Below, piece after piece: positions 1-9,269 of a stretch of DNA of 64,000 nucleotides. The DNA is from Pseudoips prasinana. Lineage: Eukaryota; Arthropoda; Insecta; Lepidoptera; Nolidae. Within the stretch, counting starts at the first letter, position 1; each line of letters starts with the position of its first letter. Below the pieces are notes generated by a model, which was given only the letters and a program-made list of their open reading frames with translations, was not told the DNA's origin and did no database searches. The stretch lies in contig OX621255.1 in the NCBI GenBank assembly GCA_951640165.1, positions 32,276,001 through 32,340,000 of the forward strand. Direction: 5' to 3'. Position numbers and translations under genes: made by a program.

Positions 1-51
1 ATTTTGGATTAGTATGATGGCAACTTGCAACGACTGGAAGGATGCTAGAAA

Positions 52-616
52 ACCAGCCAAGTGCGAGTCGGACTCGCCCATGAAGGGTTCCGTAGCAGCA
101 ACTGTTTCAGTTTATTAAATTAAAGGTAAATTGCGGTTAACGATTTATGACGTATTAAAAAAAATACTTGCTAGATCTCGTTCAAACCAATTTTCGGTGG
201 AAGTTTGTATGGTAATGTACATCATATTTTTATTTTTATTTTTTTTAGTTTTATCATACTCTTATTTTAACCACTTTGGAAGTGAGTCTTGCGCAAATGA
301 TTCATTTTAGAAAAAAAAATATTAGAAACCTCATTATCATTTTTGAAGACCTATCCATAGATACCTACCCACTAGTTAGACACGAGTAAAAAAAAATTTT
401 TGAGTCTCAGTTCTATGTATGGGGAACCCCCAAAATTATTGGTCTTTTTCTATTTGTGTGTAAAAATGTTAATGCGGTTCACAGAATACTTCTACTTACC
501 AAGTTTCAACAGTACAGCTCTTATAGTTTCGGAAATGTGGCTGTGTCATACGGACGGACATGACGAATCTATAAGGGTTCCGATTTTTGCCATTTGGCTA
601 CGGAACCCTAAAAAGC
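52..616 (+). repeat. Dispersed lepidopteran repeat, family A, copy 1
   Basis: About 565 bp bounded by GGGTTCCGTAGC-type and CGGAACCCTAAAAA-type ends. The same sequence recurs reversed at 16832-17418 and, internally deleted, at 50906-51335, with an end fragment at 47890-47966. The copies share a run of C (or G) and the phrase reading ATGGATAGG. The small open frame inside (400-636) is not conserved as protein among copies. Class unknown; probably non-autonomous. Confidence 0.75.
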
Positions 617-1584
617 GGACTCAAACTTCCCTATGAAAAAGCCTCTGTAATATTTATAACAAATCTCCAACCCTAAACTTATGCATCTAGGATCTAAGAA
701 GAAAACGCTAAATTAAGTATAAAGTTCGGATGAAGTTATACGAAATCATTCACTCCATCCCTGGACCTATTGTTTTATTTTTTAAACAATAAATACCATC
801 ACTAAAGTAATGTTTGATTATTCTACTACTACTAATTATGAAATGGCTATCTTCGAATCGACTTACCTTGAATATCCAGAAACTTTGATCATACCGTTTT
901 CGCTGTCTTCCTAAACTACACCTGCTGGTAACGAGAGTAATATTTAGTGCAGATTTGTAGCGCCCCCTCTTTTACCTGTGGTTACATGTCTCCTCCTGTA
1001 GCATCTAGTACCAAATATCTTAGAGTCACTATAGATAATAGGCCGAGAGGTACGTCGCTGATGCGGACACTATTAAATGGCATATATTGCTTTTTTCCAA
1101 TCCATCTTAGCTTACTGTGTTTGTATCTCTGGAGGATACCGACAAAAACACAATGCTGTAGCTGGAGAGGGTACAAATAGCCATCCTTAAAATCATGAAC
1201 TACAAACCAACTGCACCGCGATATGCAGATTGTCAGGTCCTAATTGTTCGACAGCTTTTCATGCTCTGGTCCATTTTACACATTTTATTGTGACAAAACG
1301 ATCCAATGGTAACGTCTGCCCTTATAAAATGGCAAAGAACTGCCCTTGCTGGTCGTCAGTTCGAATTTTTTACTGCTACGGTATATAATAAAATCTTATC
1401 AATTTATATCATCCACCTATCAAAACTATGTTATTCTTAATCTTTCTTGTCGTCTATTCCCAAAATATAATACCGTCGCCTTTGTTCCCATAGTTAAAAA
1501 TATAACTCAATTAACATTACAAACAAAAATCAAAAAAGTAGAGTTATAACCTAATTGTACTAGAAATAATTTGGTGGTATAAAT
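617..1584. other. Unrecognised AT-rich intergenic DNA
   Basis: No gene, repeat copy or splice-bounded frame recognised. Two short overlapping frames around 950-1180 on opposite strands show no domain and are treated as chance. Confidence 0.5.
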
Positions 1585-1691
1585 ATCATCCATGTAGCAC
1601 CCACTCTAGTCAAGGTTGGAGACTCTGCACTCAAAGTTGTAGACGATTATATTTACCTAGGACATACCATTCAACTAGGTAACTCCAACTT
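1585..1691 (+). pseudogene. RTE-type LINE relic, upstream piece (host of the R1-clade insertion)
   Basis: In one frame this reads a typical RTE reverse-transcriptase C-terminal stretch (VVDDYIYLGHTIQLGNSNF). It continues without a gap at 7738 after removal of the LINE at 1692-7723 and one copy of the target duplication. The relic lacks its 5' part. Confidence 0.8.
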
Positions 1692-2337
1692 AGGGGTGCT
1701 AGGTCGGAAAACCTCCTCGTGGTGCACCCTGGGCACGAGCGGCAGTCTTTCTTTTATATTTGGTGAGACTGCTGCTCGTGGCGAATATTCCGACACAGGG
1801 GGGGGGGGGGGCGGAATCTGCCAAGATCCTGTGGTCGTATCTTGGCGGACCTTCCATACATCATCCATGTATGGTAGGAATTCCGCAACGACCACCCGCG
1901 TGTTTGTGCCGTGCGCGGGGACCCGTACGGGGGGATGAAGGAGTCCTGGAGGTTGAGTTGGTGAGGGGTCGGGCAGTAGTTATCCCTCACCCGCAACACG
2001 CCTCTTTGGTCCGGATTTCCCCTTACACGGGCGGTCGGGGTCTAGCCGGACCCCGATCAATCGGCTGCGACGTCCGGTCGGACGGCCGTCAAGGCTAGCC
2101 ATGGGTAGGCGTAACTGCAGGTGGCGTATGGGCTGGCGCCGTGTGCCGGTCTGCAGACGAAGGCGCGCGCCGTGCTGGACATTGGGCTGTCCAGTATCGG
2201 TTCGCGTTGGAGGTCTCGCAGATTGGCATAATCCCATGGCTATACCGCCCAATATCCCTGGTGCTTGTAAAGCATCCCCTTTGAGGGCTCGGTGGAGGGT
2301 GGGGAATTGGGTTGGTGAACGCCATTTTGTGTACTAT

Positions 2338-4212
2338 ATGGATCCTAAAAGAGGAAATAAAATAGCCCAACCAATAGTTAAGGTCATCGCCTTAACTCAG
2401 GAGGAGATAGCGGGTGTGCCAGGTAAGGTGCACCCCGTAGCAGAAAAGGAGACGGCAGCAAAGGCTGCATCTAAGAAGAAGACAGTGGGGAAGGTCAGGG
2501 GGTCCTTTTCTCGCCCGGCCACTCCGGCAGCTGGAACGTCGAGGGAAGAAGCCGTGGGCACGGAGAGCGATAGCTCCCTTAGGTCCGCGGTGTCAATGGA
2601 GTCCCTGGATAGCCGAGTGGATACTCCGGGTGGGAAACGCCGGATCACCGCGGGACAGGGTGGGCGTCCAGTGAAGGCGCCCAAATTAAGGAGCACTAGC
2701 GAGAGCTTACTGGAGCTGGAGAACCAGAGGCTGCGCTCCCAGCTGGCCTCCCTGGAGGCGCGTGTGGCCGCCATGTCGGCGGAGATAGCGGAGCTTCGTC
2801 GGGGTGAAGTTGCAAATTTTTCGCCTCTGATGCCTCCATCCCGGCCGTCGGATCCTGCTCCGCAATCGCCGCCGACGTTGAGATCGTCTCCGCCACCAGC
2901 ACCGGTTGTCTGCGCTCCAGCATTGCCGCATCCGGCCTCGGCAACACAGAGGAGCAATTTGAAAGCTCCTCCTTCGGTTCGTGCCCGGGAAGATCAGGCC
3001 TCTCCAGAAGAGAGGTTTGCGGCCATAATGGACCGCAAAATTAGAGAAATGGGGCGCATCTGGGACCAACGTCTGGTCCAGATGCGCCAGGAGGTCATGG
3101 CGGAGATCTTCCCGGGCAGGGCCATTCGCCCGCTGCTCGCTGGGAGCGCAGCACCGCCCCGGTTGCCACCCATCGCGAAAGCCGCGACGGGCGGAAAGCG
3201 GGGTGGCCCGCGTCTGAGACAACGGGCTGCCGCTGCGGAGGCTGCTGCGGCTCGAGCTGCAACGATGCCGGAGCGCTCAGCGCCACCGCCACCCACCGAG
3301 GGCACATGGGCCCAGGTGGTGGGCCGAAAGGCTAGGGCCAAAGCTGCCCGATTGAGTCAGCCATCGCCGCCTCCGCCTCCAAAGAGGCCGATAGCACTGC
3401 CGCGACCTCCACCAACCGCGGCAGTGACTATTAACCTGCCATCGACCTCGGCCACTACCATGGCTGAGGTCATGAAAATGGCAAGGACCAAGGTCCAATT
3501 GAAAGACCTTGGCCTAGAAGCGGGCCTGCGCCCTAAGAGGGCTTTGACCGGGGGTCTCATTTTGAGAATACCCGGTCCAGAGGGATCCGCGAAGGCGGAG
3601 GCCCTCACATCTCGCCTTAAGGAAGCCTTGGCTGAGACGGGTGCAGTGGTGGCGCACCCTGTGGCGATGGGGGAGCTCCGGGTGCTAGACCTGGACGACT
3701 CCACCGACCCCACTGAGGTAGCTGAAACAATAGCCACGACGGGAGGTTGCGCCGTCGCCGACGTAAAGGTCGGCGAAATTCGTTATTCCCCGTCGGGCTT
3801 AGGTTCGGTGTGGGTTCGGTGCCCACTAGTGGCCGCCCGCAAATTAGCGATAGTCGGCCGAGCACTAGTGGGCTGGATGTCGGTCCGGGTGGTATCGCTT
3901 CCGCCCAGAGCTCTTCAATGTTACCGCTGCCTGGAGAGGGGGCATGTCAGGGCTCGGTGCACCGGGTGCGACCGGAGCGCGTCGTGCTTCGTCTGTGGCC
4001 AACAGGGCCACAAGGCGAAGGAATGCACGGCGCGCGCCCCTAATTGCGTGGTGTGTGCCGACCTTGGCAGGCCGGCAAACCATCGCCTGGGCAGCGGTAG
4101 GTGTACGCCACCAAAACGAAAGGGAGCGGGACGTCCTGCCACGTCCGCTCATACATCGTCGCGGTCCAACGAACCGGGTTCCGGCCCCGGTGGGGTGTCT
4201 ATGGAGGTCTAA
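2338..4212 (+). CDS. R1-clade LINE ORF1: gag-like nucleic-acid binding protein
   Basis: RNA-binding, particle-forming partner of the ORF2 enzyme in retrotransposition. The frame is open from an ATG at 2101 (703 codons), but residues 1-79 from that start are Arg- and Trp-rich and look like translated leader. I prefer the ATG at 2338 (MDPKRGNK), giving 624 residues. Counting from 2101, a leucine-rich coiled coil lies at about 198-236, a long Pro/Ala-rich linker follows, and three CCHC/CCHC-like zinc knuckles occupy about 607-680 (first: CYRCLERGHVRARC). This knuckle triplet near the C-terminus is typical of R1/TRAS/SART ORF1. No stop or frameshift is present. The TAA at 4210-4212 is followed in the same frame by ORF2. 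Confidence 0.88.
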   Translation: MDPKRGNKIAQPIVKVIALTQEEIAGVPGKVHPVAEKETAAKAASKKKTVGKVRGSFSRPATPAAGTSREEAVGTESDSSLRSAVSMESLDSRVDTPGGKRRITAGQGGRPVKAPKLRSTSESLLELENQRLRSQLASLEARVAAMSAEIAELRRGEVANFSPLMPPSRPSDPAPQSPPTLRSSPPPAPVVCAPALPHPASATQRSNLKAPPSVRAREDQASPEERFAAIMDRKIREMGRIWDQRLVQMRQEVMAEIFPGRAIRPLLAGSAAPPRLPPIAKAATGGKRGGPRLRQRAAAAEAAAARAATMPERSAPPPPTEGTWAQVVGRKARAKAARLSQPSPPPPPKRPIALPRPPPTAAVTINLPSTSATTMAEVMKMARTKVQLKDLGLEAGLRPKRALTGGLILRIPGPEGSAKAEALTSRLKEALAETGAVVAHPVAMGELRVLDLDDSTDPTEVAETIATTGGCAVADVKVGEIRYSPSGLGSVWVRCPLVAARKLAIVGRALVGWMSVRVVSLPPRALQCYRCLERGHVRARCTGCDRSASCFVCGQQGHKAKECTARAPNCVVCADLGRPANHRLGSGRCTPPKRKGAGRPATSAHTSSRSNEPGSGPGGVSMEV

Positions 4213-4236
4213 GAATTCTTTCCCCCCCAACTTATT

Positions 4237-7200
4237 TTGCAGGGCAACTTGAACCACTGCATCGCTGCGCAAGCTCTTCTTGCGCAGACGATTGCTGAGC
4301 GTTCGGTTGCCCTAGCGATAGTGGCGGAGCCTCACTCCGTTCCCGACCACCCTCGTTGGTTCGGGGCGGATGGGGGCCTCGTCGCCATTTACTGGGCAGG
4401 GGGGGAACGAGACCCCCATTGCGCACTCCTGGCCAAGGGGCCCGGATTCGTTGTCGTGGAGTGGGGACCAGCAGTCGTGGTGGGCTGCTACATCTCCCCG
4501 AATTGCGGCCTCGCAAATTTTGAGGCGTACCTAGACGGGCTAACGAGCCATATTAGCTTTTACCAGTCCCGTCCGGTACTCGTCCTGGGCGATTTTAACG
4601 CACACTCTAGTGTGTGGGGAGCCCGGGACGACGTTCGAGGGGAGTCACTACTGGAATGGGCCGCCGGACTGGACCTCCGTCCTTTAAATCGGGGTTCAGT
4701 CAGCACCTGTGTGCGATGGCAGGGGGAGTCGATCGTCGACTTGACGTGGGCGACTCCCTCGGCCATGCACCTGGTCTCGGGGTGGAGAGTTGCGGAGGAA
4801 ATTGCCACGCTGTCGGATCACCGACACATACTTTTCAGCGTGGCCTTCCATCCGCCCCGAGGCGGCCCTAACCGCAGTAGTGTTGTCCCACCGCGGTGCT
4901 GGTGTCTACGCCGCTTGGACCGCGACATGCTGACGGCTGCTGCCGTCGCCATCGCCTGGGGGGTGAGTGAGGGTGGAGAGAGGATCCCGTCCGATCCCAA
5001 TTCGCAAGCGGGCTGGTTCAGGGGCATCATGTCTCGCATATGCGACACGTCGATGCCCCGGATCCGTCCGGGTGACAGACGAGGCTCGCAGTATTGGTGG
5101 TCGGCCGAAATCGCGCGACTCCGTTCGGAGTATGTCGCAGCGCGTCGCCGACACCAGCGGGCCCGTCGGAGGAGGCGAGCCGATGCCGAAGAGGATGCCG
5201 GAGCGCACAGGGCGTATCAAGTCGCCGTCAAGGCGCTATCCGTTGCGATAGCGGAAGCCAAAGCTCGGTCCTGGAACGAGCTCATCGAGGGACTGGATAG
5301 GGACCCATGGGGGCGCCCGTACAAAATGGTACTGGGCAAGCTCAGACCGTGGGTCCCTCCGTTGACGAGTACCCTGGACCCGGAGTTCTTGAGGAGGGTG
5401 GTAGACACCCTCTTCCCTAGGGTCCAGGACAGTCCCTCGGACCCTCCGTCACCATCGTACCATGATTGGGACGATCAGTTGGAGGTGTCGGAGGGGGAGT
5501 TGGACCGAGCAGTACGGCGACTTGCGGTCCGTAATACCGCCCCTGGCCCGGATGGAATACCGGGCAGGGCGTGGGTTTGCGCCCTGGCAGTCCTGGGGGA
5601 CCGGATGAGGCAACTGTTCACCAGCTGCCTCCGTAGTGCCGTGTTCCCCACCTGCTGGAAAGAGGCAAGGCTTGTGCTTCTGCAGAAGCCGGGCAGGACC
5701 GCCGATTCTCCCTCGGCGTTCCGACCAATCTGCTTGCTGGACGAGGCGGGCAAGCTCTTTGAGCGTGTCATAGCCGCCCGTCTCAGCGAGCATCTGTCGC
5801 GCGTTGGCCCCGACTTATCGGACAACCAGTTCGGTTTCCGGCAGGGACGTTCGACGCTGGACGCGATCAACCGCGTCCGCGCCCTGTCGGAGCCCGCCGT
5901 TCGGGCGGGGGGGGTGGCGTTGGCGGTGAGCTTAGACATCGTCAACGCCTTCAACTCCGTCCCCTGGCGGGCGATACGGGAGGCACTGGTGCATCATAAC
6001 GTGCCTCCCTATCTCCGTGGTATAGTCGGGGCATATTTGCGCGACAGGACGATCAAATTCGTCGGTCGGAACGGGATTGAGATCCAGAGGGTGCTCTCCT
6101 GCGGGGTTCCTCAGGGGTCCGTGTTGGGACCTCTGCTATGGAGCCTCGCATACGATGCGGTCCTGCGGATAAGCCTCCCTCCCGGAGTGAGCGTCGTCTG
6201 CTATGCGGACGACACGCTCGTCATAGCCCGGGAGGTAAGTTTCCAGCGGGCGGTACGGCTCGCCGAACTCGGAGTTGCGTGTGTCGTCGCGGCCATTTTG
6301 AGATTGGGCCTTCGGGTAGCGCCTCACAAGACCGAGGCGCTATGGTTCCACGGCTTACGCCGTAGGATGGAACCACCCAATATGTCGATGCGTGTAGGTG
6401 ACGCAGAGGTCAGGGTGGGGCGGTACATGAAGTACCTGGGCCTCACCCTAGACAGCCGATGGGGCTTCGAGGAGCATTTCGAGCGTCTGGCCCCCCGAGT
6501 GCGCCGGGTAACCGGTGCGTTACACCGGCTTTTGCCGAACCTCGGGGGTCCCAGGGAAGAAGTTCGCCGCCTCTACGGAGGTGTCGTGCGATCCATGGTC
6601 CTTTATGGGGCGCCCGTCTGGTCTGAACGCCTGACGGGCGCCTCCCGCTGCAGGGCTATTTTGAATAGCCTGCAGCGTGTGGTGGCCATACGGATCGCAC
6701 GAGGATACCGGACGGTATCCTTTGAGGCGGCGACACTCCTGGCGCGCTTCCCGCCGTTTGATCTCCTGGCGGCAGTCGACGCGATGGTTTTCACCGAAAT
6801 CCGCGTCCGCCGGGAGAGCGGTGAGGCGCCAGAGCAGACGCTCATTGCCTATAGGCGGGATGCACACCGGCGCGTACTTACACAGTGGCGCGCACGGCTG
6901 GAGTTGCGCCTGAACGCGCGCCAACGTGCCGTCGGTGCTATCCTGCCTCACCTCGAGGCCTGGGTGGGAAGGAAGGGCGGTTACGTCACCTACAGACTGA
7001 CACAGATACTCACCGGACACGGGTGTTTCGGTGAGTATCTGTGCCGGATCGGCCGAGAAGCGACGACACATTGTCACCATTGCGGGAGCGACCTGGACTC
7101 TGCCCAGCATACGCTGGAGGAGTGCCCGGCCTGGGAGGCCGAGAGACGAGTCTTGGTCGCTGAGATCGGACGGGATCTTTCGCCGCCAGCAGTCGTGTGT

Positions 7201-7353
7201 GCGATGCTGGCTGGCGACTCCACCAAATGGGACGCCGTGGTCTCCTTCTGTGAGGCAGTTTTGCTGCAGAAGGAGGCCGCCGAGCGGGATCGGGAACGAG
7301 CCGATCCCGCTCGTAGACGGAGGAGGCGTCGGGGCGGCGGCGGCAGCCGTTAG
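4237..7353 (+). CDS. R1-clade LINE ORF2: endonuclease/reverse transcriptase
   Basis: Nicks the target and copies the element RNA at the nick. About 1037 residues, open throughout. The N-terminal apurinic-type endonuclease (about 1-225) shows the AEP glutamate near residue 33, GDFNAHS near 119 and SDHRH near 193. The reverse transcriptase shows APGPDGIPG, FRPICLLDEAGK, QFGFRQGRST, SLDIVNAFNSV, GVPQGSVLGPLLW and the catalytic YADD near 656. A CCHC-type motif (CHHCGSDLDSAQHTLEEC) lies near 946-966. No ATG opens the frame before the endonuclease: the first in-frame ATG falls about 175 codons in. The frame is continuous with ORF1 except for the single TAA at 4210-4212, so readthrough, reinitiation at a non-AUG codon, or loss of a start is implied. 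The coordinate 4237 is nominal. Confidence 0.92.
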   Translation: MQGNLNHCIAAQALLAQTIAERSVALAIVAEPHSVPDHPRWFGADGGLVAIYWAGGERDPHCALLAKGPGFVVVEWGPAVVVGCYISPNCGLANFEAYLDGLTSHISFYQSRPVLVLGDFNAHSSVWGARDDVRGESLLEWAAGLDLRPLNRGSVSTCVRWQGESIVDLTWATPSAMHLVSGWRVAEEIATLSDHRHILFSVAFHPPRGGPNRSSVVPPRCWCLRRLDRDMLTAAAVAIAWGVSEGGERIPSDPNSQAGWFRGIMSRICDTSMPRIRPGDRRGSQYWWSAEIARLRSEYVAARRRHQRARRRRRADAEEDAGAHRAYQVAVKALSVAIAEAKARSWNELIEGLDRDPWGRPYKMVLGKLRPWVPPLTSTLDPEFLRRVVDTLFPRVQDSPSDPPSPSYHDWDDQLEVSEGELDRAVRRLAVRNTAPGPDGIPGRAWVCALAVLGDRMRQLFTSCLRSAVFPTCWKEARLVLLQKPGRTADSPSAFRPICLLDEAGKLFERVIAARLSEHLSRVGPDLSDNQFGFRQGRSTLDAINRVRALSEPAVRAGGVALAVSLDIVNAFNSVPWRAIREALVHHNVPPYLRGIVGAYLRDRTIKFVGRNGIEIQRVLSCGVPQGSVLGPLLWSLAYDAVLRISLPPGVSVVCYADDTLVIAREVSFQRAVRLAELGVACVVAAILRLGLRVAPHKTEALWFHGLRRRMEPPNMSMRVGDAEVRVGRYMKYLGLTLDSRWGFEEHFERLAPRVRRVTGALHRLLPNLGGPREEVRRLYGGVVRSMVLYGAPVWSERLTGASRCRAILNSLQRVVAIRIARGYRTVSFEAATLLARFPPFDLLAAVDAMVFTEIRVRRESGEAPEQTLIAYRRDAHRRVLTQWRARLELRLNARQRAVGAILPHLEAWVGRKGGYVTYRLTQILTGHGCFGEYLCRIGREATTHCHHCGSDLDSAQHTLEECPAWEAERRVLVAEIGRDLSPPAVVCAMLAGDSTKWDAVVSFCEAVLLQKEAAERDRERADPARRRRRRRGGGGSR

Positions 7354-7630
7354 CCCTACTCCCCTCGGGGTTGCGGTGGCAGTATGAGAAGTGTCCTCTA
7401 CTGCCGCCACGTGCAAGCAGCTCCGGGAAGACAGCGAACTGTTTGTGGCGCAGTCGCTGTGCCGTACTGGCAGGAGTCGGCAAATGGAGAGAGCAACCCA
7501 CAGCTCTCCCCGGGTGCGTGTCCCGACCATCTGGGACACGGCGCAAAAGGGGAGCACCGGAGCAGCATACCCGCGTTCCCGGGGCTCCCCGTATTAGGCG
7601 CCAGAAGAAGTCCACGGCAGGTTAGGTTTA

Positions 7631-7677
7631 GTCGGTGCGAGTCCGACATACCCACCCGCAGACACTTTTGCGGGTGG
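7631..7677 (+). promoter_or_regulatory. Two adjacent hairpins in the LINE 3' UTR
   Basis: Stem 1 pairs GTCGG with CCGAC (7631-7647). Stem 2 pairs CCACCCGCA (7652-7660) with TGCGGGTGG (7669-7677). Both recur in the truncated copies. In the 52.4-kb copy stem 1 is GTCAG/CTGAC, a paired change that keeps the stem. A role as the reverse-transcriptase recognition site is inferred from how other LINEs work. Confidence 0.7.
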
Positions 7678-7737
7678 CATGCATAAGCATTCCCCCTGCC
7701 TTATCAAAAAAAAAAAAAAAAAAGGTAACTCCAACTT

Positions 7738-8285
7738 CGAGAAAGAGGTCAATCGTAGAATACAACTCGGCTGGTCAGCGTTCGGGAAGCTAAGCAATAT
7801 CTTCTCGTCGCAAATATCGCAGTGTTTAAGTCGAAAGTCTTCGACCAGTGTGTGTTGCCAGTGATGACATATGGAAAAGAGTCGTGGTCGCTTACTATCA
7901 TCTCATCAGAAGGCTCAAAGTCACCCAAAGAGCAATGGAGAAGGCTATGCTCGGAGTATCCCTGCGCGATCGAATAAAAAAACATCGGAATCCGCCGGCG
8001 ACCTAAAGTAGCCGACCATAGAATTGGCAAACTGATGTGGCAGTGGGCAGGGCTCGTAGAACCAAACCGACGGCCGATGGGGCAGAAAGGTTCTCGAGTG
8101 GCGACCGCGAACCGGAAGAAGCCGCGAGGGCAGGCCCCCTACTAGATCCGAGACCGAAGATCTTGCAAGGGTCGCGGAAAGCCGCTGCATGCGGGCAGCC
8201 AGCGCAGAACCGGCTATTGTGGAAACCGTTGGGGGAGGCCTTTGTCCAGCAGTGGACGTCTTTCGGCAGATATGATGATAAATAT
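7738..8285 (+). pseudogene. RTE-type LINE relic, downstream piece
   Basis: Continues the frame broken at 1691: EKEVNRRIQLGWSAF, then FDQCVLPVMTYGKES, then the RTE tail region seen also at 23760-24135, ending in CAGCAGTGGACGTCTTTCGG followed by ATGATGATA. Frameshifts and small deletions are present (for example near 7900-8040), so it is dead. Confidence 0.85.
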
Positions 8286-8301
8286 TAGAGGTATGACTTA
8301 G

Positions 8302-9260
8302 GAGAACACCCAAATACTCCGAATTACTTTATTCCGAATTTCGATGTTCCGATTTTCAAAAGTCCCAATTTATAAGTCTATTATTAAAAAACACGAAATT
8401 TATTTTACCGAAAGTTGTAAATGCGATTTGTTAGTTTTCCGATTTTCATACGTTCGAAGAGTCAAATGCTCGAAGGGTTCTCAGTCCGAAAAACGTCATT
8501 CCAATTTTCAATACTTAATATATACTGATACTTACAATAAACTAAAAGTCAACATGTTGTGCTACAAAATTTGGTGTCAGAAACGAATCGCTGCAAAACC
8601 GACTTCACGTAGTCTTGTATGCCCTACCCTAGAGTGTAATTTAAGCCTGCGTAGGCGCAGAGGGGCGGAGGAGCAGGTGGCTTGAAGGCCCAACGTCGCG
8701 GCTGAGGCTGGCCGGCTTAGCCGGCCAGCAAGCCGAAGCTGCGGAGGTGAGCGTTAAAACCATCTGCGACGATAAGATCGCGTGGGGCCGCCTAAACCCC
8801 ACAGCGCCGGAGCCGTGACAGAGACAATACCTGCTGCATGTCGCATGCCTGCTTGCTTGCTGCATGCCGGCTAGCATGCTGCATGCCTGCTTGCGTGCTG
8901 CATGCCTGCCAGCATGCTGCATTCCTGCTTGCACGTTGCCTGCCTGCTAACATGCTGCATGCAGCCACCGAGTGTCAGATTATCTCAAAATTGTGACAAG
9001 GGAAACAAAATATTTTTATTCGTATCGTTGAAATTTCGATTTACCATTAAGTCGGACTTTTTTTGTTCGATTTATTGAAGCTCGGTGTTTTGAGTTATTA
9101 TAAACGTAAGGAATTTAGGAATTATAAAACTAGGAGTAATGATACAATCAGAGTTGTAATATTCGGAATGTTGCACCATTCGGAATTATGGAAATCGGTA
9201 TTCTGAAATTCGTATTTGTGACTGTCGGAATAAAGTTTTTCGTATTAAAGTAGTGTACCC
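8302..9260. mobile_element. Non-autonomous DNA transposon with 9-bp target duplication
   Basis: Flanked by ATGACTTAG at 8293-8301 and 9261-9269. The ends are imperfect inverted repeats (left GAGAACACCC..., right end read inversely GGGTACACTAC...), each followed by ACTTTATTCCG. Many TTCCGAATTT-like motifs lie near both ends in opposite orientation. The centre (about 8640-8970) is GC-rich and contains a short tandem array. No transposase frame. An 8- or 9-bp duplication fits hAT-, P- or Mutator-type elements; I cannot choose. Confidence 0.7.
8831..8962. repeat. TGCATGC-rich minisatellite inside the DNA transposon
   Basis: Six or seven degenerate units of about 20 bp built on CTGCATGCCTGCTTGC. 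The short reverse frame across it is a by-product of the repetition. Confidence 0.75.
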
Positions 9261-9269
9261 ATGACTTAG

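Larger units (their letters stand above)
1692..7723 (+). mobile_element. Full-length R1-clade non-LTR retrotransposon
   Basis: A 6.0-kb GC-rich element that stands out against the AT-rich surroundings. Order: 5' UTR with a G run at 1798-1811, ORF1 (gag-like, zinc knuckles), ORF2 (endonuclease, reverse transcriptase, CCHC tail), a structured 3' UTR and an A tail at 7706-7723. The 14-bp target duplication GGTAACTCCAACTT flanks it at 1678-1691 and 7724-7737. The target lies inside the reverse-transcriptase frame of an RTE relic, not in rDNA or telomeric repeats. Truncated 3' copies lie at 18490-18628, 20490-20655, 23079-23340, 43796-44255 and 52335-52493, so the family has been active in this genome. 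Clade assignment rests on domain order and motif style. Confidence 0.93.

Noticed and set aside
2397..3341. Several reverse-strand frames opposite ORF1
   Set aside because: GC-rich codon bias leaves the opposite strand open; low-complexity translations.
6520..7557. 345-codon frame on the reverse strand
   Set aside because: Shadow of ORF2 in GC-rich sequence; no recognisable domain, while the + strand has complete endonuclease and polymerase motifs.
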